Of a stretch of 64,000 nt of DNA, positions 21,284 through 32,050 are shown one piece after another. The notes beneath the pieces are model-generated. The model ran no database searches and was not told where the DNA came from. It worked only from the letters and a program-made list of their open reading frames with translations. The first letter of the stretch is position 1. The number at the start of each line of letters is the position of its first letter. The DNA is from Pseudomicrostroma phylloplanum (Eukaryota; Basidiomycota; Exobasidiomycetes; Microstromatales). The position numbers and the translations under genes were made by a program. Where the stretch lies: contig BCHS01000008.1 of NCBI GenBank assembly GCA_039545275.1, positions 310,001-374,000 of the forward strand, read 5' to 3'.

Positions 21284-22848
21284 TTACGACAGGCTTGGGA
21301 AAGCGCTTTGGTCGTCCAGGTTGACGTTAGCACCGCCGCGGGAAGCACCAGCTCCACCAGCAGCAGCACCACGGCCCCTAGCACCTCCGCGTCCTCCACG
21401 GCCACGGCCCTCTCCCCGTCCCCTTCCGCCAAAGTCGCCACGGGCACCTCCTCGTCCGCCTCGTCCGCCAGATCGCTGGACGGGTGGGGTGTTGAAGGTC
21501 TGTTCGATCTCCAGCACTTGCTTCTCCTTGCGCTCACGCTGAGCACGCTGCTGCTGGGCAGCAGACTTGTTGCCGCCGGCGACGATGTAGAAGTCGTCTT
21601 CTCCGCCCACGGACTTGACGACGGGCTTGCCGAAGCCTTCCCACTCCTTTGAGTCTGACACGGTACGGGGACCAGCGCCCTTGCCGACGGCAGACAGCTT
21701 GGCCTTCTGAGCAGTGTACTCGGCGAGGTACTCCTCGTAGGTCTTGGTGTTGTCCTCCTCCTCTTCGGGGATGGCAGCGGGGGCAGCGGCTCCCTCAGCG
21801 GGTGTCTCGGTAGCCTCGGCGGGAGTGCTGGTGCCATTGGCCTCAGTCTTCTCGGCGTTGGCATCGATGACGGCGTCCTCCTCGGCCTTGAGTTCACGCT
21901 GACCGTCAGCTCCACCCCAGCCAGCCTCGACGGCCTTCTCAGAGTCACTGAAGGATAAACAGGGAAGCAAGGGAGAAGTATGAGCAATCCGTCCACAGAC
22001 GTCCAGCGTATAGCGTGCACAGCACCTAAGACTCACACTCGGCCAGTAGCGGAGTGTCGGTCGAATTGGCGACCACGACCACCGCGGCCTCCACGGCCAC
22101 GTCCTCGGCCTCGCTCGCCCTCAGCTCGGGGCTTGCGGTCTGGTAAATATAAGCGAAGGACGTGAGGAATGGTCAGTACGTGTGATCGTGGCATGTCCAG
22201 GCCCTTCCCGTTTGCGGGCGTGGTGAGACAGCACGACATGATGGGACGGCATACATGCTCGCAAGCTGAATCAAGCCGGCTCTGGTAATGTAAGGACGAT
22301 CGCTGACGACCTTCCCTACACCCCATAAGCCGGACCGTCCTCCCTCCACTCGTTTGCAACACCTCAAAGCCACGCAGAGCTACTCACCCCTTACATCGCG
22401 GTTCTGTTGTCCCTCCTCACCACCGGCAGCAGCTCCACCCTCGACGTTCCTTCGGGCTCCACCACGGCCACCAGCGGCGGCGGCACCACCACGGGGTGCT
22501 CCTCGTCCAGATCCGGGGACGTTCCTGGCCGGTGCGGTAGCAGCAGCGGCAGCGGGGGCAGCAGAGGTGGGCTTGGCAGCAGCGGGGGCTGGTCCGTCCT
22601 CGTCTGCGAAAGGGGGGAGCAAGTGGAGGAGAAGAGAGGACATGTGTTCAGCAAGGGATCCTTTGACCAGCTGATGGTACGAAGGAGCCGGGGGGAGTTA
22701 CTGCCAGAGGAAAGGCTCCTAGTACTTCGAGCCGCTGGCTACTTTCCCCTGCCGAAAGGCGTACTCCCCCGGCTTTCTGAACCCAGTCGCAGACCTTGTG
22801 AGACTCACCACCGAGAAGGGCGAAAGGGTTTTTCGAGTTGTATGCCAT
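21284..22848 (-). CDS. STM1: STM1/SERBP1-like ribosome- and mRNA-binding protein
   Basis: CDS is complement(join(21284..21947,22037..22139,22388..22603,22809..22848)), 340 residues. Family members (hyaluronan/mRNA-binding family) sit in the mRNA channel of idle 80S ribosomes and preserve them. Exon 1 encodes the typical MAYNSKNPFALLG start. Splicing rebuilds RKPRAEGERGRGRGRGGRG, then the family block RQFDRHSATGRVDSEKAVE. Exon 4 has EEEEDNTKTYEEYLAEY, KEWEGFGKPV, an Arg/Gly-rich (RGG) tail and ends DDQSAFPSLS. The RGG stretches suit RNA binding and arginine methylation. Introns of 89, 248 and 205 bp include the longer sizes often seen in ribosome-related genes. The leader just upstream of the ATG is a CT-rich tract. 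In another frame the last exon also reads open, but that frame lacks family motifs. Confidence 0.88.
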
Positions 22849-23752
22849 TTTGATGGGTCACTCGAGAAGCAGAGAGAAGAGAGAGAGAAAGAGAAGGAAG
22901 AGAGTCTTTTTTAGAAGGCCTTTCTTTCTTTTTTTCGTAGGTAGAGTTAGGCGCAGCGATTCCCTTTGATGCTGGCCTCTGAAAGTGATGAGTTCAGTCG
23001 CAGTGAAAGAGTGGGGGGGGCGAGTGGGAAGATGTAGAGACCGAAGGTGGCTCTGGCAATTGTATCCCTCTGGATGTGGATGAGGGTGATGGGGAGTAGG
23101 TGGTTTGAGGGGGAGGTGAGATGGTGGTGGTGCGGTGAAAGGGCAGGCGGGCAGGAGCGGCAGCAGCCAGGCCCAGGAGCGAGAAGGACTGAGGGCCAGC
23201 TGTTGCGCGTGCACCCGCCAGAAGCACCCACCCACGCAGGCCACCCGGGCCAGGCAGGCAGGCAGCCCGCGGGAGGGGGCGGACCCCAAGCGCCAGGCGG
23301 AGCCCAAGGGGGGGAATCCCGTCGGCCGAATCTCACTCCTTCCGTTCCGCATTCACACTGCGGTACAGCTCCCTCTATCGTCCCGCGTCGGCATCTTGTA
23401 CCACTCTCGATGCATCATGGTCGATGCATAATAGTGAAGTCGTGGACAGAACAGGCTGCCCCCAAATGACGAGTGTGACACGATGACTATGCGAAGGCAG
23501 GTCACTACCCTCGAATGCCTGCAGCCCTGCGCACAGGTACCACTCCACACGCATTCACAGGTAATCGGACGCAATGAAGCAATTGCCAATTTTGTGGGAT
23601 GATAGAGACAAGAGTACAATGAAGCGAACACAGAAGGGCAGAGGAGACGCAGACGAGTACTTTGGACCCAGTGTAGATAGTGGGAAGGAATGCCGAGACG
23701 TAGAGTGATGGGCCTAGTACTGTCGAGTCAATCCCCCAAGAGGCAGCTTAAT
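22849..23752. other. STM1 promoter/leader and RPS3 3' region
   Basis: 904 bp between two minus-strand genes. Next to the STM1 start codon, 22855-22930 is an almost pure pyrimidine tract on the minus strand, typical of leaders of highly expressed fungal genes. Around 23120-23310 the plus strand is G-rich with GGCAGG-type units. No extra gene is supported. Confidence 0.6.
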
Positions 23753-24851
23753 CTAGTAAGCGGCAGCGGGGGCAGCCTCACCCTCCTGAGCCTGAGCATC
23801 ACCCTGGCCAGTGTAGCCCTGGGTAGGTGCGACCTCGGCAGCGGGGGCCTGGCGAGACTCAGAGACGGGGGCGGTGATGGGGGCCTCCTCCTTGGGCTCG
23901 AGGATGGTGACATTGTCGGGCAGAGGGAAGGGCTTGCCGGCCTGTCCAGTGGGGTCCCAGCCGGACATGATCTTGACCTTGATACCGAGAACACCCTGCT
24001 TCATCATGACGTGGCGCACGGCCTCGTCGACGAAGTCTCGCACGGGTTGACCAGAGTGGATCATGAATCCGTCGGTGAACTTCATGGTCTTGGCACGGGC
24101 AGCACGCAGCTTACCCGAGATGATGACCTCGCAACCCTTGGCACCGGCCTCCATGACGAATCGCAGGACACCGTAGGCGGCACGTCGCACGGCCAGACCA
24201 CCGAGGAGCTTGTAGCGGAGAGACTCGCACTGGGCAACGGCGTGCAGACCACGGTTCTGGACCTTCTCGGCGTAGAGCTCGAGGGATCCCTCGGGGAAAC
24301 GGAATCGCTTCTGGACCAGAGCGGTCAGCTCACGGATACGGCGACCCTTGTCACCGAGAACATCCTGGGTGTGGGTGGCTCGGATGATGATCTCAGTTCG
24401 GGCGTGGGTGACACGGACCTCACAGCCAGAGTATCCCTCCTCGGAGAGCTCTCGGGTGAAGAACTCGTTGAGCTCGGCAGCGAAGACTCCGTCAGCTACG
24501 AACTGTGGGAGTGAAGTGCGAAGTGCTGCGTGTCAGATCAATGTCCTCTCGTATATGGGATCTTCCTCAGGACCCGGTGGCACCTGTGCACACCCTTCCA
24601 CTGATCGCTGATCTGGGGGACGGTGATTCCTCCAGTCTGGTTGATCTGGTCCCCATTTTCTACTTCCCCCTCCCTGCTCCCACCCACCAGCAATCTCTTG
24701 ACGGTTGCTAGTAGAACTCTTCGCCTGGCCCACCTGCTTCCTCATCCCGCACGCATAGCATCTGGTCTTCGTACCGGCCTTGCCAGACTTTGTGCATCCA
24801 CGACGAGTGCTGGATGCTCACCTTCCTCTTCTTGGAGATCTGAGACGACAT
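23753..24851 (-). CDS. RPS3: 40S ribosomal protein S3 (uS3)
   Basis: CDS is complement(join(23753..24502,24822..24851)), 259 residues. uS3 lies at the mRNA entry channel of the small subunit and takes part in helicase activity and quality control. Exon 1 gives only [10 protein letters not shown]; exon 2 continues [19 protein letters not shown]. The KH type-2 domain (about residues 20-95) has the loop [12 protein letters not shown], and the C-terminal domain includes [31 protein letters not shown] and [10 protein letters not shown]. The tail after about residue 205 is Ala/Pro/Gln-rich and slightly longer than in human S3 (243 residues). The 319-bp intron directly after the start region is typical of ribosomal protein genes; I see no clear C/D-box snoRNA in it. 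Head-to-head with RPS16. Confidence 0.97.
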
Positions 24852-25782
24852 GATGTGTGATGTGTTGAGGTGAGGTGTGGTGAGATGTTAGGAAGGGAAG
24901 TACGAATGGAAGATGGCTCTGCCTGACCTGAGTGTGTGCGTGCCCTGGGCGTGGGTGGGTGGGATGCGCCCTGGCTGCGTCTCTGCGTCTGCGTCGTCTG
25001 CCTCTTCCTGGCCTGAGAGCGGAGATGGAATTTGCCAAAATCGAAGGCAGCGGCACGCGCGCGGTCGACAGAAGCGGGCGACGGCGGCGGCAGCAGCAGC
25101 AGCCTCGGGGCCACGGGCAGACAGACAGGCAGCCAAGCCAAGTCAGGCGCAGCCCGCACCTCTGCCTCGCCTCGTCTTCTGGATTTTGACCAAGTCTTCT
25201 CACCCGTACACCATCTCATCCTCGTCATCCTCCTCACACCCGACCTACAGCAAGGTAAGCATCGACATTGGCACCATCACCTCGCACACGACGTACAAAC
25301 ATACAGGACATCGCTGCTCGAACGAACATTCGCTGGGTCTTCATCGCTAGCTCGGCCAGGCAGGCAGTACGCTCCTGCCGGCCAGGAAGAAGCCGGTCGA
25401 ATGACGCCGTGTACCGCGTCCCTCGTCAGACAACGGCCAGCAGCACGTAGAGAATTCAGCAGATATCTTCGCGCTACGATGAGAGATGGACAGTGGGAAC
25501 TGACGATGGGAGGATACTCTGGCGGGGGGTGTAGCTGAGGGTCTCACAGTGGCAGAGGCAGTCCTACAGGGGTCTGCAGAAGCTAGATCCCTCAATGAGA
25601 AGGAAAGCAAAGGGCTGAAAGAGAAGGTCGCAGGAGCAGGAGATCAGCTGGTTCGATCACTCGGGCTTGAGCAGCCTGGGCTTGACAGTGTCCTAGCCTC
25701 GATGGTCGATTCCCGCCCACACGCAGCAACAATGCGACTATCGTACTGACCTCCCCCTCTGCTCCCTCCTCTCTCCTTCAGA
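24852..25782. promoter_or_regulatory. Divergent RPS3/RPS16 control region
   Basis: 931 bp between two ribosomal-protein start codons on opposite strands. The right half (25255-25781) is best explained as a 5'-UTR intron of RPS16, leaving about 400 bp of true shared promoter. The minus-strand side next to RPS3 is C/A/T-rich without extra ATGs near the start. A GGGTGGGTGGG run lies at 24950-24965. No known factor site could be assigned with confidence. Confidence 0.6.
25255..25781 (+). other. Probable 5'-UTR intron of RPS16
   Basis: A CAAG/GTAAGC donor at 25255, a TACTGACCTCC branch site at 25744-25754, a pyrimidine tract and TTCAG at 25777-25781, one base before the RPS16 ATG. All acceptor-side signals are present with normal spacing (about 30 bases). 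The donor is the best one in the interval but could lie elsewhere. At 527 bp it would be the longest intron in the window. I find no perfect C/D-box pair in it. Confidence 0.6.
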
Positions 25783-26451
25783 ATGTCGGCTCCTCAATCC
25801 GTATCTACCTTCGGTAAGAAGAAGACGGCCACTGCCGTAGCCTACGCCAAGGAGGGCAAGGGTCTGCTCCGTGTCAACGGCCAGCCCATCTCCCTGGTCG
25901 AGCCTCAGATCCTGCGCTGGAAGGTCTACGAGCCCATCCTCGTCGTCGGCGAGGACAAGTTCTCGTGAGTTTCAGAGCATGACCAGATGAAGGATGAAGG
26001 GACACGATTGAGCGATATGGAGGGAAGACACTGCGAAAAGGTAGATTTGGGTGGTATATGCGTTGGGAGCGCAGGGGAGGACGGTCATCGAGGGAGCGAA
26101 ACGCATTCGGAGCAGGGTTGGGACAGCACATCGCCATGAGACGACACGACAGACAGACTTTGCTCACACGCTTGCATGCTCTCTGCCCCTCCTCGTCACA
26201 GCACTGTCGACATCCGAGTCCGAGTCAACGGTGGTGGTCACACTTCCCAGGTCTACGCCATCCGTCAAGCCATTGCCAAGGCCCTCGTCGCCTACTACGC
26301 CAAGTACTACGACGCCGCCTCTGCCCTGGAGCTCCGCCAGTCCTTCATCAGCTACGACCGAACACTGCTGATTGCCGACCCTCGACGAATGGAGCCAAAG
26401 AAGTTCGGTGGAAAGGGAGCCCGTGCACGCAGGCAGAAGTCGTACAGATAG
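25783..26451 (+). CDS. RPS16: 40S ribosomal protein S16 (uS9)
   Basis: CDS is join(25783..25964,26202..26451), 143 residues, the normal eukaryotic size. uS9 sits in the head of the 40S subunit, where its C-terminal tail reaches the decoding site. The N-terminus has [20 protein letters not shown] and [12 protein letters not shown]. The splice joins GEDKFS to [16 protein letters not shown], followed by [14 protein letters not shown]. The C-terminus is the conserved [18 protein letters not shown] stretch ending KSYR. The 237-bp intron has a GTGAGT donor and a CGTCACAG acceptor. Divergently arranged with RPS3, so both small-subunit genes probably share control. Confidence 0.97.
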
Positions 26452-27011
26452 AGGTCTTCATCCACCCAACCGCACTCTCAATCGGTCGTGGCGCACCTTG
26501 TTCCCTCTGTCTCGTCTCCCGCGTCTTTCTTTGGCGCTACATCTCCTACTAGAGGTTTGGTTCTTGGGTGGCTGGATTGGCTCTTACCGCTGCCGCCAGC
26601 CTCCTTTTGGCCTTCTCCTCGCCCACACGTGTACAACCTCTCACTCTTTGTTCTCTTTTTCTCCTACAAGGCCTATGACGACTTGAGGACCTCATGCGTC
26701 ATTGGCTGAGAATCACATAACAGTAAAGCCCAAAAGAACCCAATGGTGTGAAATCGGGGAGCAGGACGGGCGTAAAGGAGATGATGAGGACGATGACGAT
26801 GACATTGCACTTGGGTCATGAACGAGCGATGATGAGACATTCGAGGTGACAGACATCTTACAAAGAGAGGCAGGGAGAAACAGAGGACAGAGCGGTTCGA
26901 TGCGTGAAGGGAAAGAGTGACTCTCGATGTCTCGGGGTATACCAGTGGTGACGACGACGGCAGCTCTATCTCTCCCTCTTTGACTGCACTCTTGCTATGG
27001 AGCTCTCGTGC
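26452..27011. other. Convergent 3' spacer after RPS16
   Basis: 560 bp holding the 3' ends of RPS16 (+) and the gene at 27012-28572 (-). CT-rich stretches follow the RPS16 stop. A GGTTCGA near 26889 resembles a tRNA B-box, but no A-box or cloverleaf surrounds it. Nothing else seen. Confidence 0.6.
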
Positions 27012-28572
27012 TCAGTAGCCCCTACTAAGACCATGAGCCTTTGAGCGCTCACTCTTCGGCTCTTTTGCCCCATTCGCGGCTGCTGCTCCTCCCGCAGCTC
27101 CTGCTGATGCCCTACCGCTCACCCCCGCCGCTACTCCAGCCCTCGCTCCTCCAGCTCCAAGCCCGACATGACGCCATCCGCCAGACCCAGCATCGTACAC
27201 ACGTCCTCCTCCTCCGTTGTTGGAATGCTGCGCGTTGGTGTAAAGTCCAAGACCTGACCCAATTCCAAGTCCAAGAGCATGGCCAGGTGCAGGGCCAGAG
27301 CCTAAGGCAGCGCGAGCAATGACTGCTGGTAGCTCACTTAGACGACGCTTCCTCGCTCCAGGCTCCGTGCAGGGTCTCATTGCCGTGAAGATGGACGCAG
27401 TAGAGGTAGAAGTAGTCGTCGGGATAGAGGTGGGTGCGAAGGGATGCGCAGGCGGCTCGAAGAAGGGGCGATACGAGTTGTGACCACCCTGTGGCTGGCG
27501 GAGCTGATGATGAGGGTGAGGATGGTGATGAAGCTGATGATGGGGATACTGCTGCTGCTTGACGGGCCAGTGGTATGTCTGCGAAGAGGCGGCAGAAGTG
27601 GGCGTCTTGGGCGAGGAAGTAGGCGTGTCCGTCTCTGTGTCGACCGTCATGTCCCTGTCCCTTGCTCGACCTCTAGTACTAGTGCTAGAGCTAGAGTTGG
27701 TGCTTGTGCTAGCCATGGTGCTAGTCGTGATGGTGCTGTCCTGGGAAGAGGCTGGTCCCGAGCCCTGAGAGGTGGTCTGCGAAGAAGTGGGTGAGAGGGA
27801 GAGCTCGACGGCGCTGAGGCCCATACTGCCCGGGGAGGCGCCTCTGGCATGGCGGAAGAATTGGCGAACTTTCTCGTTGAGACGACCTTTGGGTCGCCAG
27901 GGGTCCTATGAGTGGCGGGGAGGTACGGTGGGGAGGAAAGCATAAGTGGATGTTGAGGTAGCATATCAGATGAAGGGCCAAGCGACGTACCAGGGATGGA
28001 GCTAGCTCGTAGAGTCGAGCCATGTTCTCAAGAGCGATCTGCTGAACGGCAGCGTGAAGGTCTCGCCACTGCTCGTCTCCGAAGTCCTTGTCGATAGTAA
28101 GTGGCAGAGGGTGGGATGGTAAAGGTCAGGTCTCACCTCGACAACGATGGCCATGATCAAGTCACCTACTCACAGCAGCAGAGGCAGGCTGTCGACCCTT
28201 GATCTTCTTTGAAGGTGTAGGTGGGCTTGTATCTTCAAACTTGCGTCGCAGCTTGGGCTTGGTCTTGCCTTCATCGATCAGCGCAGCGGGTGGCTGAGTG
28301 AACGAGCTCGCTGCACTGCCCTTGGCCAGGTCAGGCATGACTCTGTACTTCATGCTGTCGTCATCCTCGTCCTCTTCCTCGGTGAGGCTGTCGAGAGGGT
28401 CGAAGTCCTTGCTCATCTGCTGCGAGAGCAAGGTGCAGATACGGCAATCGATCGAGTGTGTGAGTGTGGATGTCGGCGTGGGCTTGGCTGGGGGTGGAGG
28501 CTCGGGCGAAGGAACATTGTATGCGAATGGCGACGGAGAACTCACGTCTGCTTCGTCAAAGGTGGAGGGCAT
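27012..28572 (-). CDS. Unrecognised protein, possibly nuclear, low-complexity flanks
   Basis: CDS is complement(join(27012..27905,27991..28086,28174..28572)), 462 residues; introns of 85 and 87 bp, all phase 0. I do not recognise the family. Residues 1-133 contain Pro-rich and acidic (EEEDEDDD) segments and a bipartite basic stretch (KPKLRRKF ... SKKIKGR) that resembles a nuclear localisation signal. The short exon 2 and the start of exon 3 encode the only part that looks folded: DFGDEQWRDLHAAVQQIA, then ENMARLYELAPSL, then DPWRPKGRLNEKVRQFFRHA. The rest is Ser/Thr-rich, His/Gln-rich (HHHPHPHHQ) and Gly/Ala-rich. The reading frame is supported by exon phases that fit. The start codon context is CTACCATGCC; an open frame without clear signals extends upstream. 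Confidence 0.7.
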
Positions 28573-29681
28573 GGTAGTCAGGTGTTGCTGCTTATCGAAT
28601 GTGGACTGTGAGCAATTCGAGGGCTGGTGGGCGCGTTTCGTATGAAATGATCTATTCTCCTTTTGTAAAGTTGTGTCGTGTTGTCGTATTCGCCTACACC
28701 TCGCTACTTCTGTCGCACTCGGCGGTGGGCAGAAGCATACATCCTTGCGTCGTCTGTGTCGATCGAATGCCGATGTGCTACCCCAAGTCTGCAGAGCTCC
28801 CGCTGCTCGAGACTCTCTCCTGAATTGCGGCTGCGTCAATATCTCTTCCTCGCACAAAGCGCCGTTGCTCCCTGGATTACCGCGGGAGCCACTCGCCGAT
28901 CACACAAGGGAGGAGTAGTTCTCACGGCCAATGATCACACACACCCACACCCGACTCTGCCCGAGGGCAATGGCAACGATGCAGATCACACGAGCTTGCC
29001 ATCGCCACAGCAAAAGTTTCTCCCTCGAAGAAGCCTCACCACCACAAGGCAACGGCAACGGCAGTAGAGCAGTATTCAGTGCTTTTGCCCTCTTCTACGG
29101 AGGATTCGCCGATAGGCACCTCATCAGTCTGCCCTCGTCTCGTTGCTACTACTCACGGGTCACCCGCGCCCGTTGCTTGAGAGCAATCCGCGAGTTCATG
29201 GTTTTCATTCCGATCCGTTGCGACCGACCTCATTCAACCCCGCCCCCGCCTTGCGTGCGTGCATGGGCACGGCCACGGCCCACGGCGATTGGACGGCCGT
29301 GCAGGGCGATTTTTGGAGGGGGTGGGGGGTGAAGAGTAGAGTAGCTGAGCATTGACCGATTTGCCATTGCTAACCAGCCGCAAAGGACGTCCTTCTCCCT
29401 CCTGCCTTGGTAGTCCTCAACCAGCTGCCCACCCCAGACCAAAGTCAATTACTTGCCGCCTTCTGGTCCTCATCGTGCAGATCGCAGCACGCCTTTCTCT
29501 CCCCAGCTTCCGCAACGGCTCAATAGTAGCACGGCTCTTACGGCCGAGGGGGACCTAAACCGCCAGCCCAGCTAGCTAGCTTGCCAACATCGAGATCGAA
29601 CGTCTCTCATCAGCTACAGCATTGGACAAGCCTTCACCCCACCTCACCGAGAACACCGTCATCGTCATCGCCACTCACTCA
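28573..29681. other. Intergenic region without supported genes
   Basis: 1109 bp between two genes transcribed away from each other. Several short open frames exist on both strands (for example around 28670-29330), but none shows domains, introns that connect, or a strong start. Presumed to hold the two promoters. Confidence 0.55.
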
Positions 29682-30287
29682 ATGGCCTGCCCCGTGAATC
29701 ATCCCCTCTTCCACGCCCTCGTCTTCCTCATCGGCATACTCGTCGTCCTCTCCAGATACGTCAGGGCAGAGGGAGATCTACCTCCACACAGCATCCTCGG
29801 CTTAGCAAGCTCAAGGGTGGACCTAGTAGGAGAGGACTGGGTGGAGATGGTACTGAGCTTGATGGGCGGGGTGGGAGCGGGAGTGATGCTGCTCGGCAAG
29901 CAGAGGCGGGGGAAGGGCGCAATTGACGCAGAGAGGAACTCGACCAGCCGGAGGCTTGCATGGCAGTACGACGTGAGTACGTCTCGAGGTAAGTGCGCTC
30001 ACCTTCGAGCGGGAGACAGGGGCGCTCAGCTCACATCGAGTACCATCGATCCTTCGCACAGCTACGGGGGTGCTCAGCCACATGACCCAAGCATAGCACA
30101 AGACGTGGCATCGTACAGTCATGAGAGGTCTCGGCACTGCTTCAAAGCGCTCTCTCGGTGGTACGGCGATCTCAGCACCAGATTTGCCACTCTTCAGACG
30201 GCACAAGCCAGCCTCCCTTCCCCACGCTCTGCCAGATATACCCTTTGTCCCCCTGACGCCGACCCTCTGTACATAGCTAAAGCGTAA
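29682..30287 (+). CDS. Small putative membrane protein, unrecognised
   Basis: Open frame of 201 residues from the first ATG at 29682. The N-terminus NHPLFHALVFLIGILVVLSRY is a strong membrane segment or signal-anchor. A second hydrophobic segment (VEMVLSLMGGVGAGVMLLG) is followed by KQRRGKG, so the two may form a hairpin. The C-terminal half is polar and ends ADPLYIAKA. No family recognised. A GTGAGT at 29973 and CAG acceptors at 30029 or 30077 would remove 57 or 105 bp in frame, so part of the middle (from about residue 98) may be intronic. The case rests on the membrane segments and the uninterrupted frame; the adjacent minus-strand oxidoreductase ends 52 bp away. Confidence 0.5.
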   Translation: MACPVNHPLFHALVFLIGILVVLSRYVRAEGDLPPHSILGLASSRVDLVGEDWVEMVLSLMGGVGAGVMLLGKQRRGKGAIDAERNSTSRRLAWQYDVSTSRGKCAHLRAGDRGAQLTSSTIDPSHSYGGAQPHDPSIAQDVASYSHERSRHCFKALSRWYGDLSTRFATLQTAQASLPSPRSARYTLCPPDADPLYIAKA

Positions 30288-30338
30288 TGTGATATTATTA
30301 ACGACGACTATACTGGCGACTCAGCCCGCGACGACCAA

Positions 30339-32050
30339 TCACACGCAGCCATTCCACCCCAGCTCCTCCTTCTGCCCCAGCACCGTCACCTCCAGATCCT
30401 TCGGCGTCTCCTGCATCCTAACCACCAGCTTCCTCGTCCTCGGACACTCGCCATCACGGAGCATCTCCAAACCCCTTCTCACGCCTGCAAGTCCATCCGA
30501 GAGGACTAGAGGTTGAACGGTCCTGAGTGAGCCAGAGGCGAGGAGGAGGTGCACGTCTGCGAGGAGCTGTGAGGTGAAGGGTTGCGAGGAGTAGTACGTT
30601 GTGGAGAAGGAGATGCGGTGGATGGTGATCGGTCTTGGCTCAGCAGCTTGGGCGGCCCTTGATTTCGAGTCCTCGACTTCATCCTCTTGGCGAGGTCGCT
30701 TTGGGTTCCCGGCGAGACAGATCAGCTGGCCTGCTTCCTCTTCCCCCTTCCCCTCTCCGTCAGAGCGGCGAGAGGTGCTTAGGATCTCCTGGCAGAGCGC
30801 AGCCGTTGAGCTTCCCACACAGTCCAGCGCCCAATCCACCGTCCCCGTCCCTTCCCCACCTATAACGTCTTTGACATTCTGCAGGATCTCCTCAGAGGAG
30901 AGAAATCTGTCGACGCAAGCGTCTGCTCCCAACGACTGCAAGTACGGGAAGTTGGAGGGAGAGGCGACGCAGAGGACCTTTATGTTGCTTGCGGAGAGGT
31001 GGGCAAGTTGCAGGGCGTACAGACCTGTGATTGCACCACCGCCGAAGATGAGAAGCCAGCGGGTACGGCCGCGGCCGGTGACAGGTGTGGATAGAGCATG
31101 CGTGCTGCTCCTTGTCACACGTCTGACACTCGGTAGGACAACATCGCCATCCCGATCCCGCTTGGTCGGCTTCTCCGCCTCTTCCGCCTTCCTCAGTCGT
31201 CCCCCGCCCACTTCGCGTGCCCGCTCGATGCCAAAGAACCAGTAGAGAGCAACAGCGGCGGTGACGAGTCCAGTACCGATGGTGGCTGCCTGATCATCCG
31301 AGACGCCATCAGGAATGCTGCCGAGAATGAAGGCCTTGTGTACCGAGTTGGCCTGGTAGGCTCCAGAACGGATGTCGCGGGAGTCGGAGCAGGTCCAGAC
31401 CTAGAGGGCACGGTTCAGTAGCGGGATTGTCAGTATCAAGACACACAGCTGGCTGGCAATGCCCCGCTACTCACTCTATCTCCCACTTTCACATTCTGCA
31501 CCCCCTCTCCCACACTCTCCACTACACCGCACACATCCCTTCCCAAGACCCAGGGAAAGCGCTCAATACCAAAGCGGTACGCCAGGCTCTTCCAGTCTAC
31601 CGGGTTAAGACCCATGGCTAGGTTGCTCACTAGTACCTCGTCTGGCGCTGCGAGCTTGGGAGAGGGCCAGTCGGGGTGCAGCTCGAAGCAGCGTGCCCAG
31701 CCTTGCGAGTGGGAGCGGATCAGCAGGGCTGGCTGGGAGCGGCTCGAATTCGACTCTCCTTCATCCGCCGAGGAAGAAGAAGCCTGGGATGAAGAGGAAG
31801 GGGCTAGCTCCGGGGTTGTAGAGCCTGCGCTCGTTGGTTCACTGGTCTGAGGATGGGTGGGACTTAGACTATCTTGGCTCTGCAGACCAGGTGAGCTCGG
31901 CTTGGAGGACGGTTGAGGTTCGTGCTCCCAGCCCCAGGATACGTCTTCTGTCGAAGGGAGAAGCCAAGCAGGCCATTGTGGTAGCGATGGCGATGGCAAT
32001 GGCGGCACAGTTTGACCGACTGCCAACGGATACGACGTCGTAGCTGCCAT
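30339..32050 (-). CDS. MDR-superfamily oxidoreductase (zinc-independent enoyl reductase/quinone oxidoreductase-like)
   Basis: CDS is complement(join(30339..31400,31475..32050)), 545 residues, one 74-bp intron (GTGAGT, CTCTAG). The family reduces C=C or C=O bonds with NAD(P)H. The GroES-like N-terminal fold is visible as DEVLVSNLAMGLNPVDWKS, LGRDVCGVVESVGEGVQ and VKVGDR. The nucleotide-binding fold contains FGGGAITGLYALQLA and VDWALDCVGSS. The protein is longer than the usual 330-380 residues because of a Ser/Pro-rich insertion near residues 30-120 and a charged insertion (EEAEKPTKRDRDGD) before the Rossmann motif. I see no set of structural-zinc cysteines. A non-ATG extension runs upstream, but the first ATG is 32050. 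Head-to-head with the monooxygenase gene; the pair could act in one pathway, which is inference. Confidence 0.85.

Noticed and set aside
21247..22020. Minus-strand 257-residue frame overlapping STM1 exon 4
   Set aside because: Arg/Pro/Ser-rich alternative frame; the correct frame carries the STM1/SERBP1 motifs.
23690..24514. Plus-strand 274-residue open frame
   Set aside because: Exactly antisense to RPS3; its Leu/Gly/Ser-rich sequence is the mirror of strong codon bias in the ribosomal gene.
24503..24821. snoRNA inside the RPS3 intron
   Set aside because: Vertebrate RPS3 introns host one, but I found no RTGATGA/CTGA box pair with a closing stem here.
26885..26900. tRNA B-box-like GGTTCGA
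   Set aside because: No matching A-box, acceptor stem or cloverleaf around it.
28670..29332. Overlapping small plus-strand frames
   Set aside because: No domains, poor starts, no connecting introns; likely promoter and leader DNA.
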